From: Clostridiaceae bacterium
GTDB taxonomy: Bacteria > Bacillota > Clostridia > Lachnospirales > Lachnospiraceae
NCBI GenBank assembly: GCA_009911305.1
Contig: QXXC01000001.1
Span: 228,881-292,880 of the forward strand
DNA: 64,000 nt
Direction: 5' to 3'
This document shows positions 51,880-60,476 of the stretch, piece after piece. Below the pieces are notes generated by a model, which did no database searches, was not told the DNA's origin, and saw only the letters and a list, made by a program, of their open reading frames with translations. Position 1 is the stretch's first letter, and every line of letters starts with the position of its first letter. The translations under genes and the position numbers were made by a program.

Positions 51880-52026
51880 TCAAGTCTTTTCACTGGCAAT
51901 ATAACGGCTAACAAGGAGATTCAAACTTTCTTTCATCTGGACGACTGTGTCGAATAACATCTCCACATCTGCGCGCAGCTCTGCATTTTCTTTTTCAAGA
52001 AGTATAATTCTGTTATCCTCCTCCAT
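51880..52026 (-). CDS. 48-residue coiled-coil protein
   Basis: A very small protein that is nearly one helix: RIILLEKENAELRADVEMLF with a leucine every seven residues, then DTVVQMKESLNLLVSRYI. AAGGAGG sits eight bases before the ATG, which supports this start over a longer frame that reaches into AT-rich sequence without a signal. It lies just downstream of the Wzz-like gene, after that gene's terminator, on the same strand. It could dimerise or bind the coiled coil of the neighbouring zinc-ribbon protein. Function unknown. Confidence 0.6.
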   Translation of the reverse strand: MEEDNRIILLEKENAELRADVEMLFDTVVQMKESLNLLVSRYIASEKT

Positions 52027-52261
52027 ACCATGGCCTCCTTCATTTATATGTAAATAAGCACTTATATTTATAATATATTTCCAGGCAAAAGAAAAGCCTG
52101 TTCCCGTCGCAAATTTCGACAAAAGAAAGCCCCGGAGCATATTTGAAAAACAATTCCCGCTGTCTGCACGTCCCGCTTTGCGGTATATTCAGGACAAAAT
52201 CGCTTAAACCAGTCCATCCGCCCGTTTCTCCAGATATAAACTGGCGCCAAAAACACGCCAA

Positions 52262-52304
52262 AAGCCCCGGATGAAGCGCCGCAGGCGCCATCCGGGGCCG
52301 TCTT
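52262..52304 (-). terminator. Intrinsic terminator after the Wzz-like gene
   Basis: On the minus strand GCCCCGGATG pairs with CATCCGGGGC around an inner GCGCC/GGCGC stem, with TTTT directly after the stem. It follows the Wzz stop by about 17 bases. Confidence 0.85.
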
Positions 52305-52320
52305 TATTATAGTCTTCCTC

Positions 52321-53709
52321 TTAAAGAACAATACAGCCAAGAACCTTTTTCCCAAGGCTCCTGATCACATCCAGCTCCTGCTCGATCTCTCCAAAGCCTG
52401 ACTTGTTCCTCTTCTCAACGATAATCACTGCGTCACAGGAAGCCGCCTTCTTAATCGCCTGTGCATCTCTTCCCAGATTGCCTCCCACCGAGAGTGCAAC
52501 ACCGCTTAAAAGCGGGGATAAGCCGTCCTGAACCGCTGCGATCGCCCCATCCGAAACGGTTCCGACTAAGAGCACATTCCTGGAATCCTCTATGTAGTTC
52601 CCGGCATTGGCGGCCGCCACCTCAAAGGTCTGGGCCTCCTCAAGCTCCCGCTCCGCCGTGCCCTCCATCCGGTCAATCAGACGGTCAATACCTGAGAACA
52701 GACGTTTTTTCTCCTGTCTGCGGAACACGCCTAATACCATAATGCCATATCGGCGCTTTAATTCCTTTTCATTGACCAGCTTATCGCTCATCAGGAATAC
52801 GACGCAGATAAAGAATACAACCATAAATGCGCCTAACACGCCGCCCAAGAAGGCGTACTTGATTGAGCTTTTCAAAATGCTTCTCCGGCTCAGCAGCGTG
52901 TTAGCCGGCTCCTCTAAATCCTCCAGCTCCTTTGTCTTATCCTTTAAGCTGGTATCAAGCTGATCCATGGTGTTGGTAAAATCCTTCTGCTTCTTCTCCA
53001 AATCCAAATCCACAGTAACCAGCGAGGATTCATCCACAATATTGATGTCATGCTCGCCTATCGCTGCTGTCAGCTTCTCATGAGACGCCTCGATACTGCC
53101 CTTAATATAGCGCATCACATCTGCGGCCCGCTTTTCCGTATCTGCGATCACAATAATGTCAAACATATTGTTTGTGTAATCCGGCTCAACCTTTACAAGC
53201 TCTTTGAGATAGCGGATTCCGATCTTATTTTTCAGCTTGCCAATTACATAATTGTACATATCGCCGTTCTGCACAATCGACATATAGCCCTTCAGAATGC
53301 TGGTCGCCGTATTCGGATTCTGGTAAAGCATCCCCGGCATAATCTCATAATCCGTGGATATATAGAAGGTCGCTGACTCCATGTATTCATCGTACGGATT
53401 GATGTTCAAAAGGATTGACTCATCCTTATACTTCTGCTGGCTTTCAATATTCTCCTCAATATTGCCAAGCTCCTTTTCAAGGCGCGTTTTTGTGGACTCA
53501 TATTGCTCCAGGCTCGCCTCATACTCCTCCTGGTTCTGCTTTACATACTCTTCATCCTTTAGCTGGTTTAACCCTTTTAAGATCTTAAAACCGCCCAGCA
53601 GCAGCGCAAACACGATCGCAAGCAGGACAATCGGCCGCCATTTTCTCAAAACAGCAAACATCAGATCCTTCAAATCAATTTCCTGCTCATACTCTCTTCT
53701 TGGTTCCAT
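52321..53709 (-). CDS. Wzz/CpsC-type chain-length regulator with degenerate kinase-like C-terminal domain
   Basis: A 462-residue polysaccharide co-polymerase. It starts EIDLKDLMFAVLRKWRPIVLL (cytosolic Wzz signature and TM1), has a periplasm-equivalent coiled coil (about 60-280; YEASLEQYESTKTRLEKEL) and TM2 near 290-320 with the Pro-less KYAFLGGVLGAFMVVFF. After TM2 about 140 cytosolic residues resemble the tyrosine-kinase fold of CpsD/Wzc (VLLVGTVSDGAIAAVQ, SCDAVIIVEK, KVLGCIVL), but there is no Walker A lysine and no Tyr-rich tail, so it is probably inactive. The start behind CAGGAGG is used. CapD-like and Wzy-like genes lie upstream in the same unit. Confidence 0.87.
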   Translation of the reverse strand: MEPRREYEQEIDLKDLMFAVLRKWRPIVLLAIVFALLLGGFKILKGLNQLKDEEYVKQNQEEYEASLEQYESTKTRLEKELGNIEENIESQQKYKDESILLNINPYDEYMESATFYISTDYEIMPGMLYQNPNTATSILKGYMSIVQNGDMYNYVIGKLKNKIGIRYLKELVKVEPDYTNNMFDIIVIADTEKRAADVMRYIKGSIEASHEKLTAAIGEHDINIVDESSLVTVDLDLEKKQKDFTNTMDQLDTSLKDKTKELEDLEEPANTLLSRRSILKSSIKYAFLGGVLGAFMVVFFICVVFLMSDKLVNEKELKRRYGIMVLGVFRRQEKKRLFSGIDRLIDRMEGTAERELEEAQTFEVAAANAGNYIEDSRNVLLVGTVSDGAIAAVQDGLSPLLSGVALSVGGNLGRDAQAIKKAASCDAVIIVEKRNKSGFGEIEQELDVIRSLGKKVLGCIVL

Positions 53710-53732
53710 GAAATAAAATTCCTCCTGCATTT

Positions 53733-55583
53733 TTACTTTTTTTGCACATAGGTTGGGACAATCTTACGCACAGCGGCCTTAATCGCATCCCCGTCGCGGT
53801 TCGCCTCCTCGTATAGCTCGTCCAACTGGCTTTTAAACAACGCCTCGTCAAAATCGATCGGCTTGCCGATATGGATCAGGCGGTTCGGAGTGTCCAAAAG
53901 TCCCTCCTCGTCCATCAAAAGCTCCTCATAAAGCTTTTCTCCCGGACGCAGCCCGGTGAATTCAATCATGATGTCCTCATCCGGCACATAGCCCGAAAGG
54001 CGTATCAGATTCTTGGCCAAATCCAGTATACGGACCGGCTCTCCCATATCCAGGACAAAGATCTCCCCGCCCTTTGCATAAGCCCCGGCCTGCAAAACCA
54101 GGGAAACCGCCTCCGGAATCGTCATAAAATAGCGGATAATGTCAGGATGCGTGACCGTAACCGGCCCCCCGTCCAGTATCTGCTTTTTAAAAAGCGGAAT
54201 CACCGAACCGTTGCTGCCCAGCACATTGCCAAAACGAACGGCCACAAAATCCGTCTTTGACTCCTTGTTCAGCATCTGCACAACCATCTCGCACATCCGC
54301 TTGGAAGCGCCCATGATGTTTGTCGGATTCACCGCCTTGTCCGTGGAAATTAAGACAAACCGTTCCGCCCCGTAATGGCTGGCAGCCCGGGCCGTCTTAT
54401 ATGTACCGAACACGTTATTTTTAATCGCCTCATTAGGGCTGTCCTCCATGAGGGGCACATGCTTATGCGCCGCCGCGTGATAGACGATCTGCGGCCGGTA
54501 CCGCTCAAAAATCGTGTTCATCCTGTGCGTATTCCGAACCGATCCAATCAGGACAAGCAGATTCAGCTCCGGATAGCTGCGCTTTAACTCCTGCTGTATA
54601 TCATAAGCGTTATTCTCATAAATATCAAGGATAATTAACTGTTTTGGATTATGACTTGCAATCTGGCGGCAAAGTTCGCTTCCGATCGAACCCCCGCCCC
54701 CGGTCACAAGGATCACCTTATTGCTGACATAACCCATGATTTCATCCAGATTCACCCGGATCGGCTCCCGCCCAAGCAGATCCTCAATCTGAACCTCCCG
54801 CAGCTTGGAAACGCTGACATCGCCGTTCAAAAGCTGGAAAATCCCCGGAAGAAGCTTAATCTGGCAGTCCGTTTCCCGGCAGATCTCCAAAATTTTCTTA
54901 ATCTCCATCGCCGGAGCCGACGGTATCGCCACATAGATCATATCGATCCGGTATTTCTCCGCGAGCTGCAGGATATCATACCTGTTTCCCGCAATCGGAA
55001 CGCCGTTTAAAAACTTTCCTATCTTATTTTTATCATCATCGGCAAAGCAGATCACCTTTCCATGGGCAAACCGGCTCGTCTCCAGTTCCTTTAAAATAAC
55101 GGATCCCGCCGTCCCTGCCCCGACAATCATAATGCGGCTTTCACTTTTCTCACTGTAGCGCCGAAACAGCGTCTGGTAAATTCGGTACGACAGCCGCACC
55201 ATCCCCTCACAGCCGGTCAGGATGATGAAACTGATCGCAAAATAGCTTCGCGGCACCGCAAGCTGCAGCATCGTCATGCCCGCAATCTGGCAAAGGCTCG
55301 CCATCACACAGGCAAATACAATATTACAGACCTCCCGGACACCGGCCACACTCCACATGGAAGAATACAGCCTGGACAGATAAAAAATCCCAACTGTAAT
55401 CAAGGTGTAGAAAATCGCATACCGAAGCACCGAATCCGCATAATTATCCGGAATAGACCCCAGCCGCATGTCAAAACGCATCCATAATCCCATAAAGCTG
55501 CTGAACTGGATCACGCAGATATCCACCAGCATTAAAACAACCATCCTGAGCTTTTTATCCCGAGGCATCATTTTCTTTAACAT
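53733..55583 (-). CDS. CapD/PglF-type membrane-bound nucleotide-sugar 4,6-dehydratase
   Basis: A 616-residue protein with four TM helices (first about 120 residues), a Rossmann-like CoA-binding-type domain (about 140-260; MIVGAGTAGSVILKEL) and a C-terminal long-SDR dehydratase. VTGGGGSIGSELCRQI is the NAD motif, YHAAAHKHVPLMED and LISTDKAVNPTNIMGASKR carry the active site, with Met in place of Tyr before the Lys, as is normal in this family. It probably makes UDP-4-keto-6-deoxy-GlcNAc, the precursor of bacillosamine, QuiNAc or FucNAc. GLRPGEKLYEELLMDEE closes the domain. It is between the Wzy-like and Wzz-like genes. Confidence 0.92.
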   Translation of the reverse strand: MLKKMMPRDKKLRMVVLMLVDICVIQFSSFMGLWMRFDMRLGSIPDNYADSVLRYAIFYTLITVGIFYLSRLYSSMWSVAGVREVCNIVFACVMASLCQIAGMTMLQLAVPRSYFAISFIILTGCEGMVRLSYRIYQTLFRRYSEKSESRIMIVGAGTAGSVILKELETSRFAHGKVICFADDDKNKIGKFLNGVPIAGNRYDILQLAEKYRIDMIYVAIPSAPAMEIKKILEICRETDCQIKLLPGIFQLLNGDVSVSKLREVQIEDLLGREPIRVNLDEIMGYVSNKVILVTGGGGSIGSELCRQIASHNPKQLIILDIYENNAYDIQQELKRSYPELNLLVLIGSVRNTHRMNTIFERYRPQIVYHAAAHKHVPLMEDSPNEAIKNNVFGTYKTARAASHYGAERFVLISTDKAVNPTNIMGASKRMCEMVVQMLNKESKTDFVAVRFGNVLGSNGSVIPLFKKQILDGGPVTVTHPDIIRYFMTIPEAVSLVLQAGAYAKGGEIFVLDMGEPVRILDLAKNLIRLSGYVPDEDIMIEFTGLRPGEKLYEELLMDEEGLLDTPNRLIHIGKPIDFDEALFKSQLDELYEEANRDGDAIKAAVRKIVPTYVQKK

Positions 55584-55607
55584 CGTACTCTTCCTGCAAT
55601 TTCTCCC

Positions 55608-57419
55608 TTATCGAATGGATCCCTGCGGCTCCGCCTGAGCCGGGCCGCGGTCATCTTTGTCTGTAGAAACGGTTTGCTCTGTACTTTGTTTCTCTGCGGA
55701 ATCAGCCTGCTCTGCAGTCTGAGCCATACTGTGCGCCTCTGCAAAGCCTGCCTGTTCCGCGCTCTCTCCCTTCACATCATCTGTCCGGTCCGCCCCCGAT
55801 ATCTCTGTCTGGGCCGTTCTCTCCACACTCAGCCCCACAGCCAGCAGACACCACATCACCGGAGTGGCAATCGGCAGATTGATGTTTACAGCCGCCTGCG
55901 CCGCATAGCAAAGCACCGCCATACAGGGTCCCAGAACCCACGGCCTGGCACGCATCCCCTTAAGCATCTGCCAGCATGCGCCGCCTAAAAATAGCACATA
56001 GAATATCAGTGCAAACGGCCCGATCGTCACCAGATACTGCAAATATTCATTATGCGCGCTCTCATAAAACACACCATGCATCCCAATCGCTTCCTGACGG
56101 TAATCCCAGGTCAGAATCCCGTACGTATCGGCTCCAAAGCCAAACAGCTTGTGAAGCAGGGGCAGCTTTTTATAAGACTCCCAGCCAATCCGCCAGCAGT
56201 AGCCCCGGTTCGTCCCCCAGCTATCATTAAATATAAGATAACGGGAAAACGCCTGATATTTCTCCTGCTGACCGCCGAAGTTCGCATCGTAAACAATATA
56301 AATGAGCACAGCTGCAGCCGCGGCAGCAAGACAAAGCCAGATAAGCCGCAGCCATTTTCCAACGTGAGCGTCCCCACGCTTCGCAGTCCAGATGTAGCTG
56401 CCAATATATAATACCGCAGCTATTCCCCAAAAAGCAATAACAATAACTTCCAAGCGCTCATATTTGGTCAGAAAGCTGAAAATTCCGCTCAGCCCGATGA
56501 CCTTCCCCGCCATCTTCTCATTCACATCTGCAATCACCTTAATGACCGTCAGAAACGACGCTGCCAGCACGCCATAGCGCGCCGTCCACCTCGCATTGGC
56601 AAAGAGGACAAACGGAAGGACGCCGAATAACACTCCCAGCGCCAGATACGCATTATCACTCTGCCCGGTAATGATCGCCATAAAACTGACTATCACCACT
56701 GCATAATACCAGAACAGACGCAGCACATTCTTCTCCGTGGCAAACAGGCTGCAGGCTGTCCCCATCATAAGCGCCACGAAAGCCGTATACGTATTAATAT
56801 TTCCCAGCGTCGAGGTAAACGAGTCCGCCTGCCCCTTATCCACATTCACCTTCCATCCCAGAAGATCCATCCGGAAATAATCCGAAATCCCAAACAGGCA
56901 TACCAGCACCCCGGCCGCAAGAAACAAGTCCAGATGCCATTTCTGTATCCGCCCCAGCTTCCCAATCACCACTACGCTCAAAACATACAGCGTAATCAAA
57001 AACAGTCCGCTGAACCGCCCCTCGTTTCCCCAGAAAGATTCATATCTGTAATCCGACAAAACCGTAGACAGCGCCGCAAACAGCCAGAATGCAAACAAGG
57101 CCTTATAAACAAACGGCTGCTTCTTCAAATTCCCCCACCGGAAATTCAAAAAAAATCTCCGTGTATTCTGCGCGCCGAACTCCATCCAATCCACAAAACA
57201 AAAAACGAGCGCCGCCGCCACGCAGATCACCAGCATGGCAACAGCCGCAATCCAGTAAAATTTATACTTTGCCTTCAATATATCAAAATAGAAATTTTGA
57301 TAGTACAGGGGAAATATCGTAAGAATCATGAACGTAAATACTGCTGTAATACCTGAAAAAATATTACCGGCCACCGCGGCCAGCTCCCCGGAGTCCTTTA
57401 TCTTTGTAGCCTTCGCCAT
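55608..57419 (-). CDS. O-antigen ligase/polymerase (Wzy/WaaL) family membrane protein
   Basis: A 603-residue protein with about 12 TM helices and a large extracytoplasmic loop near the C-terminal half. The loop has GTNRGYCWRIGWESYKK (Arg/Trp-rich), followed by FGFGADTYG and FYESAHNEYLQYLVTIG, whose H-N-E-Y-L is the Wzy_C signature. This marks the polymerase or ligase that joins lipid-linked units outside. The last 60 residues are a cytosolic tail with Gln/Ser/Ala/Glu repeats (AEQADSAEKQSTEQT), odd for the family. First gene of the Wzy-CapD-Wzz unit on the minus strand; I see no clear promoter in the AT-rich sequence ahead. Confidence 0.88.
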   Translation of the reverse strand: MAKATKIKDSGELAAVAGNIFSGITAVFTFMILTIFPLYYQNFYFDILKAKYKFYWIAAVAMLVICVAAALVFCFVDWMEFGAQNTRRFFLNFRWGNLKKQPFVYKALFAFWLFAALSTVLSDYRYESFWGNEGRFSGLFLITLYVLSVVVIGKLGRIQKWHLDLFLAAGVLVCLFGISDYFRMDLLGWKVNVDKGQADSFTSTLGNINTYTAFVALMMGTACSLFATEKNVLRLFWYYAVVIVSFMAIITGQSDNAYLALGVLFGVLPFVLFANARWTARYGVLAASFLTVIKVIADVNEKMAGKVIGLSGIFSFLTKYERLEVIVIAFWGIAAVLYIGSYIWTAKRGDAHVGKWLRLIWLCLAAAAAAVLIYIVYDANFGGQQEKYQAFSRYLIFNDSWGTNRGYCWRIGWESYKKLPLLHKLFGFGADTYGILTWDYRQEAIGMHGVFYESAHNEYLQYLVTIGPFALIFYVLFLGGACWQMLKGMRARPWVLGPCMAVLCYAAQAAVNINLPIATPVMWCLLAVGLSVERTAQTEISGADRTDDVKGESAEQAGFAEAHSMAQTAEQADSAEKQSTEQTVSTDKDDRGPAQAEPQGSIR

Positions 57420-58076
57420 CTATACATTCTCCTCATTCCTTTGTCAACGCCCGATTTGCATAGCTTTGTACAGTATACCATCAGTCCGGCGCTAAATCAA
57501 CCTTCCCATACACTTTAAAAGCCTTCCCAACTTTTAATTTTTTATGAAGATCTTCCTGGAACGTGGTTGAAAAACGCGTTCTGCCAGATATGCGTTCCAC
57601 TTTGAGGGAGATTCGGGGCGGAAGTGCGGCACAGTGGGCTGCGTTAAGTGTATTTGAGTCAAATATACCGCAAGGCGGGGCGTGCAGATGGCGGGAATGA
57701 TGTTTCAAGTACGCTATTAGGAAACTATGGGAAGGGGATGCAATGAGAGGGAGAACGTCAGGGGGGAGGAGTTTTTTGTTTTTGTGTTTTTGTGTTTTTG
57801 TGTTTTTGTGTTTTTGTGTTTTTCTGTCTTTTAGGGTTTTAGATTCTTACTCTTTACGTTTGATTTCTTGCTGGTGCTGTTTGAATGGTTATTTTGATTG
57901 ATTATTTTCTAAATTTCTTTTTACTTTGTGTGTTTTATTTTGAAAATTCCATTCAAAATATATGCATCTTCAAGTAACGTTATTCCCCCATATCCGAAGT
58001 AGGGTAAGGCCGTGCAAAATAAAGGAATTTCGGGAAAAAAGAGTATTTCAAAAGGAAAAAAGGAGAGTGCATTATT
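57420..58076. other. 650-base gene-free stretch, AT-rich toward the right
   Basis: Divergent region between the Wzy-like gene and the second cell-wall-binding gene. No real gene. It should hold both promoters. It contains the GTGTTTTT tandem repeat and then a long T-rich tract. The region marks where the base composition drops to that of the AT-rich right end. AAAAAAGGAGAG lies ahead of the next start. Confidence 0.55.
57784..57823. repeat. (GTGTTTTT)5 short tandem repeat
   Basis: Five perfect 8-bp units, preceded by one partial unit, about 250-290 bases upstream of the cell-wall-binding gene. Copy number in such repeats is prone to slippage. Confidence 0.9.
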
Positions 58077-59759
58077 ATGAGAAAGCAGACAAAATTAGTT
58101 GCGGTTCTTTCCGCAGCGGCTTTGCTCGCGATGGGTGCTTCCATGACTTCTTTCGCCGCTGGTTGGGAGAAAGATGACGCTGGGGTTTGGCACTATTATG
58201 ATCGTGATGACGATATGGTGGCAGATGAGTGGCGTAAGGACGGCGCTTACTGGTTCTATCTGGATGAGGACGGCGACATGCTGACCGATGCCTGGGTGGA
58301 TGACGATTATTATGTTGACAGCGATGGACGGATGTTAGTCAATGCATGGAAGAAGACTATTTCCGATGAGGATGAGGACGATCCGGAGGATGGCGGCGAG
58401 CACTGGTATTATTTCGGAAATAAGGGTAAAAAGATTACGGATGATGATAAAAAAATCGGCGGTAAGACTTATTATTTTGATGAAGACGGAAAGATGCTGA
58501 CCGGCTGGCAGGAAATCAATGGAGAAGGTTATTATCTGGGGAACGAGGACGAAGGCTGGAGGGCTGAAAATCAGTGGCTCTGGCTTGAGAAATCAGGCGC
58601 CCTTGATAATGATAATGATGACGATGAAACGCTTGGCGAGCCTGTTCTTGACTGCGATGATGACGACGACGATTTATGTGACGATGAGGGATGGTACTGG
58701 TTCCAGTCTTCCGGTAAGCTCTATCATGATACTGGCAAAAAGAAAATCAACGGAAAATACTATATCTTCAATGCACATGGCCAGATGCTTTATGAGTGGA
58801 TCGACAATGATACGACTGTAACGCATGCTTCCAATGCACAGCTCGACGGTAATCTGAGCGCTGCAAGCGGAAGTTCAGCTACTCCGAAGCCGGCTGTTGA
58901 CAAACTTCTGTACTACAATGAGGTAAACGACGGTTCCAGAGGAAACGGCTGGTATCAGATTGACGGTGCGGAGGATCGCGGAAATGACGGCGATACCGAC
59001 TGGTACTACATTGATAACGGTGAAATTACGTATGCAGATGGCGGCGCCAATGACTTTGCAACATATGATGAAGATGGCGATCCGGTATACCTCCAGAGAA
59101 TAAAGGTTGAAGGCAAATATTTTGCGTTCAACGAAGAAGGCCAGATGCAGACTGGTTTACAGTTTGCACGGGCGGATCACGGATTCTATTATTTTGATGA
59201 GAACGGTTATCAGAAGACAGGCCGTGTAAGCTCCGTAGAGTGTGATGACGATGACTATACATTCTATTTCAATACAAAGAATGGTAAAAATGGCCAGGGT
59301 TACAAAGGCATAAAGGATAATTATCTTTACTTCAATGGTAAGAGACTGGATGCGGATGATGATTACAGGCTGTATTACTATAACGGGGATATCTACCTGA
59401 CCAATAACAAAGGAAAAGTCCAGAAGGCCAAGAGCGAGAAGAAGTATGATATTGAGAACAAAGGCATTGCCGAGGATGATGTAGTTGTTAAGACCGATTC
59501 AAATGGAAGAGTAGAGTATATAAAGCTGAATGATGGTACTAAATTAGATGATACTGATCTTCGCACTGCGATGATTTATGATTTGTTTGGCAGCGATATA
59601 CCTACAGGTACTCCTGAAGCTATTTCAGGTGTGATGGATGACACAATTGTATCCGTTCCCTTTATTTCACTGTATGATGATGATGTTTATACCTACTTCT
59701 TTAAAGTAAATGGTACAACTCTTTCCCAGACAGAAGGCTGGATGCAGTTAAATAAGTAA
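58077..59759 (+). CDS. Exported Asp-rich cell-wall-binding repeat protein with novel C-terminal domain
   Basis: A 560-residue secreted protein. Signal peptide: RKQTKLVAVLSAAALLAMGA, cut near SFAA-GWE. Residues about 29-430 are aromatic cell-wall-binding repeats with very Asp-rich loops: GVWHYYDRDDDMVADEW, YWFYLDEDGDMLTDAW, KTYYFDEDGKMLTGW, HGFYYFDENGYQKTG. The last about 110 residues (from YDIENKGIAEDD) are not repeats and resemble the end of the protein at 62385, so they form a shared domain that I cannot name. Acidic runs such as DCDDDDDDLCDDEG suggest cation binding. Own terminator follows. The first 52 bases after the signal region are identical to the mirrored gene at the right edge. Confidence 0.88.
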   Translation: MRKQTKLVAVLSAAALLAMGASMTSFAAGWEKDDAGVWHYYDRDDDMVADEWRKDGAYWFYLDEDGDMLTDAWVDDDYYVDSDGRMLVNAWKKTISDEDEDDPEDGGEHWYYFGNKGKKITDDDKKIGGKTYYFDEDGKMLTGWQEINGEGYYLGNEDEGWRAENQWLWLEKSGALDNDNDDDETLGEPVLDCDDDDDDLCDDEGWYWFQSSGKLYHDTGKKKINGKYYIFNAHGQMLYEWIDNDTTVTHASNAQLDGNLSAASGSSATPKPAVDKLLYYNEVNDGSRGNGWYQIDGAEDRGNDGDTDWYYIDNGEITYADGGANDFATYDEDGDPVYLQRIKVEGKYFAFNEEGQMQTGLQFARADHGFYYFDENGYQKTGRVSSVECDDDDYTFYFNTKNGKNGQGYKGIKDNYLYFNGKRLDADDDYRLYYYNGDIYLTNNKGKVQKAKSEKKYDIENKGIAEDDVVVKTDSNGRVEYIKLNDGTKLDDTDLRTAMIYDLFGSDIPTGTPEAISGVMDDTIVSVPFISLYDDDVYTYFFKVNGTTLSQTEGWMQLNK

Positions 59760-59785
59760 ACTCATATTACGAACACAAAATAAAA

Positions 59786-60067
59786 ATTCTATGCAGTAAT
59801 GACAGACGCTTTGCCGACAGAAATCGGCAGGGCGTTTGTTGTATTTGAAATACCTGATATCTGAATTTTAGAGAGAGGAGCTTTCCTCCATAGACACATC
59901 CCCTAATGAAAAGCCCTGCTGGAATCAAGCGTTAATTGGATCTTGGGTCTCAGCAGGGAATTTTAATAGCATGATACTTTACTGTGATTTGGAGCTCAAA
60001 AAAACTGCTGAACCTAAAAATCAAACGAATCTTTATCGGCAAAACGTCTGTCATTACTGCAAAGAAT
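59786..60067. mobile_element. MITE-like element with 32-bp terminal inverted repeats
   Basis: ATTCTATGCAGTAATGACAG (and 12 more bases, 59786-59817) matches the reverse complement of 60036-60067 with two mismatches; 218 bases lie between. No coding capacity. The left arm lies in the terminator-like hairpin of the upstream gene (59807-59837, ACGCTTTGCCGA against TCGGCAGGGCGT) and a second hairpin (CCCTGCTG...CAGCAGGG) lies inside. No clear target-site duplication. A partial third copy (ATTCTATGCAGCAATGACTG) is found at 62059, after the ATPase gene. Confidence 0.6.
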
Positions 60068-60476
60068 GTTTTGGCGCATGATACGAGTTTACTGATTTAA
60101 CGTTAAGCCCCCACCTTGTATGTTCATCAATCATATGTCATACTTGAAAAAAATCAAAAACTAAATAATTTTTTCGAGCAGGAGATTCTGTATAATGAAT
60201 ATATCAGTGTTGAAAATGAAAACACCTCAGAGTACAGCAGCAAGGCCTGCCCCCATGGTCACCGAATCTCCCTGCGAACTGCCGGAAACCTGCTAAAAAC
60301 GAAATAAGAATGGAGCAAATCTATTTCTATCATACAGCTTTGCTCTCGTTTCGTATAAGAAAAACCATCCGGATTTGTACGTTTTATTAGGGAAATATTG
60401 TACATCAGCGCAAAATCGGCTATACTTTCAGTATAAAGATGCATCTGGAGACACGGTTTCAGAGGGGAGGTATATA
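60068..60476. other. Gene-free stretch before the AAA-ATPase gene
   Basis: No supported gene; a 63-codon frame at 60116 has no ribosome binding site. A hairpin with GAGCAAA and TTTGCTC arms, nested in ACGAAA/TTTCGT arms (60298-60354), resembles the hairpin at 62278-62316 after the ATPase gene, which uses GAGCAAATCTG. So similar sequences border the gene on both sides. Confidence 0.5.

Noticed and set aside
57481..57708. 75-codon frame in the gap before the second cell-wall-binding gene
   Set aside because: No ribosome binding site and composition unlike a gene; no family resemblance.
57784..57823. CRISPR array
   Set aside because: The units are only 8 bp with no spacers and no cas genes are nearby. 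No CRISPR array was seen in the window.
60116..60307. 63-codon frame before the ATPase gene
   Set aside because: No ribosome binding site, no recognisable motif, AT-rich chance frame.
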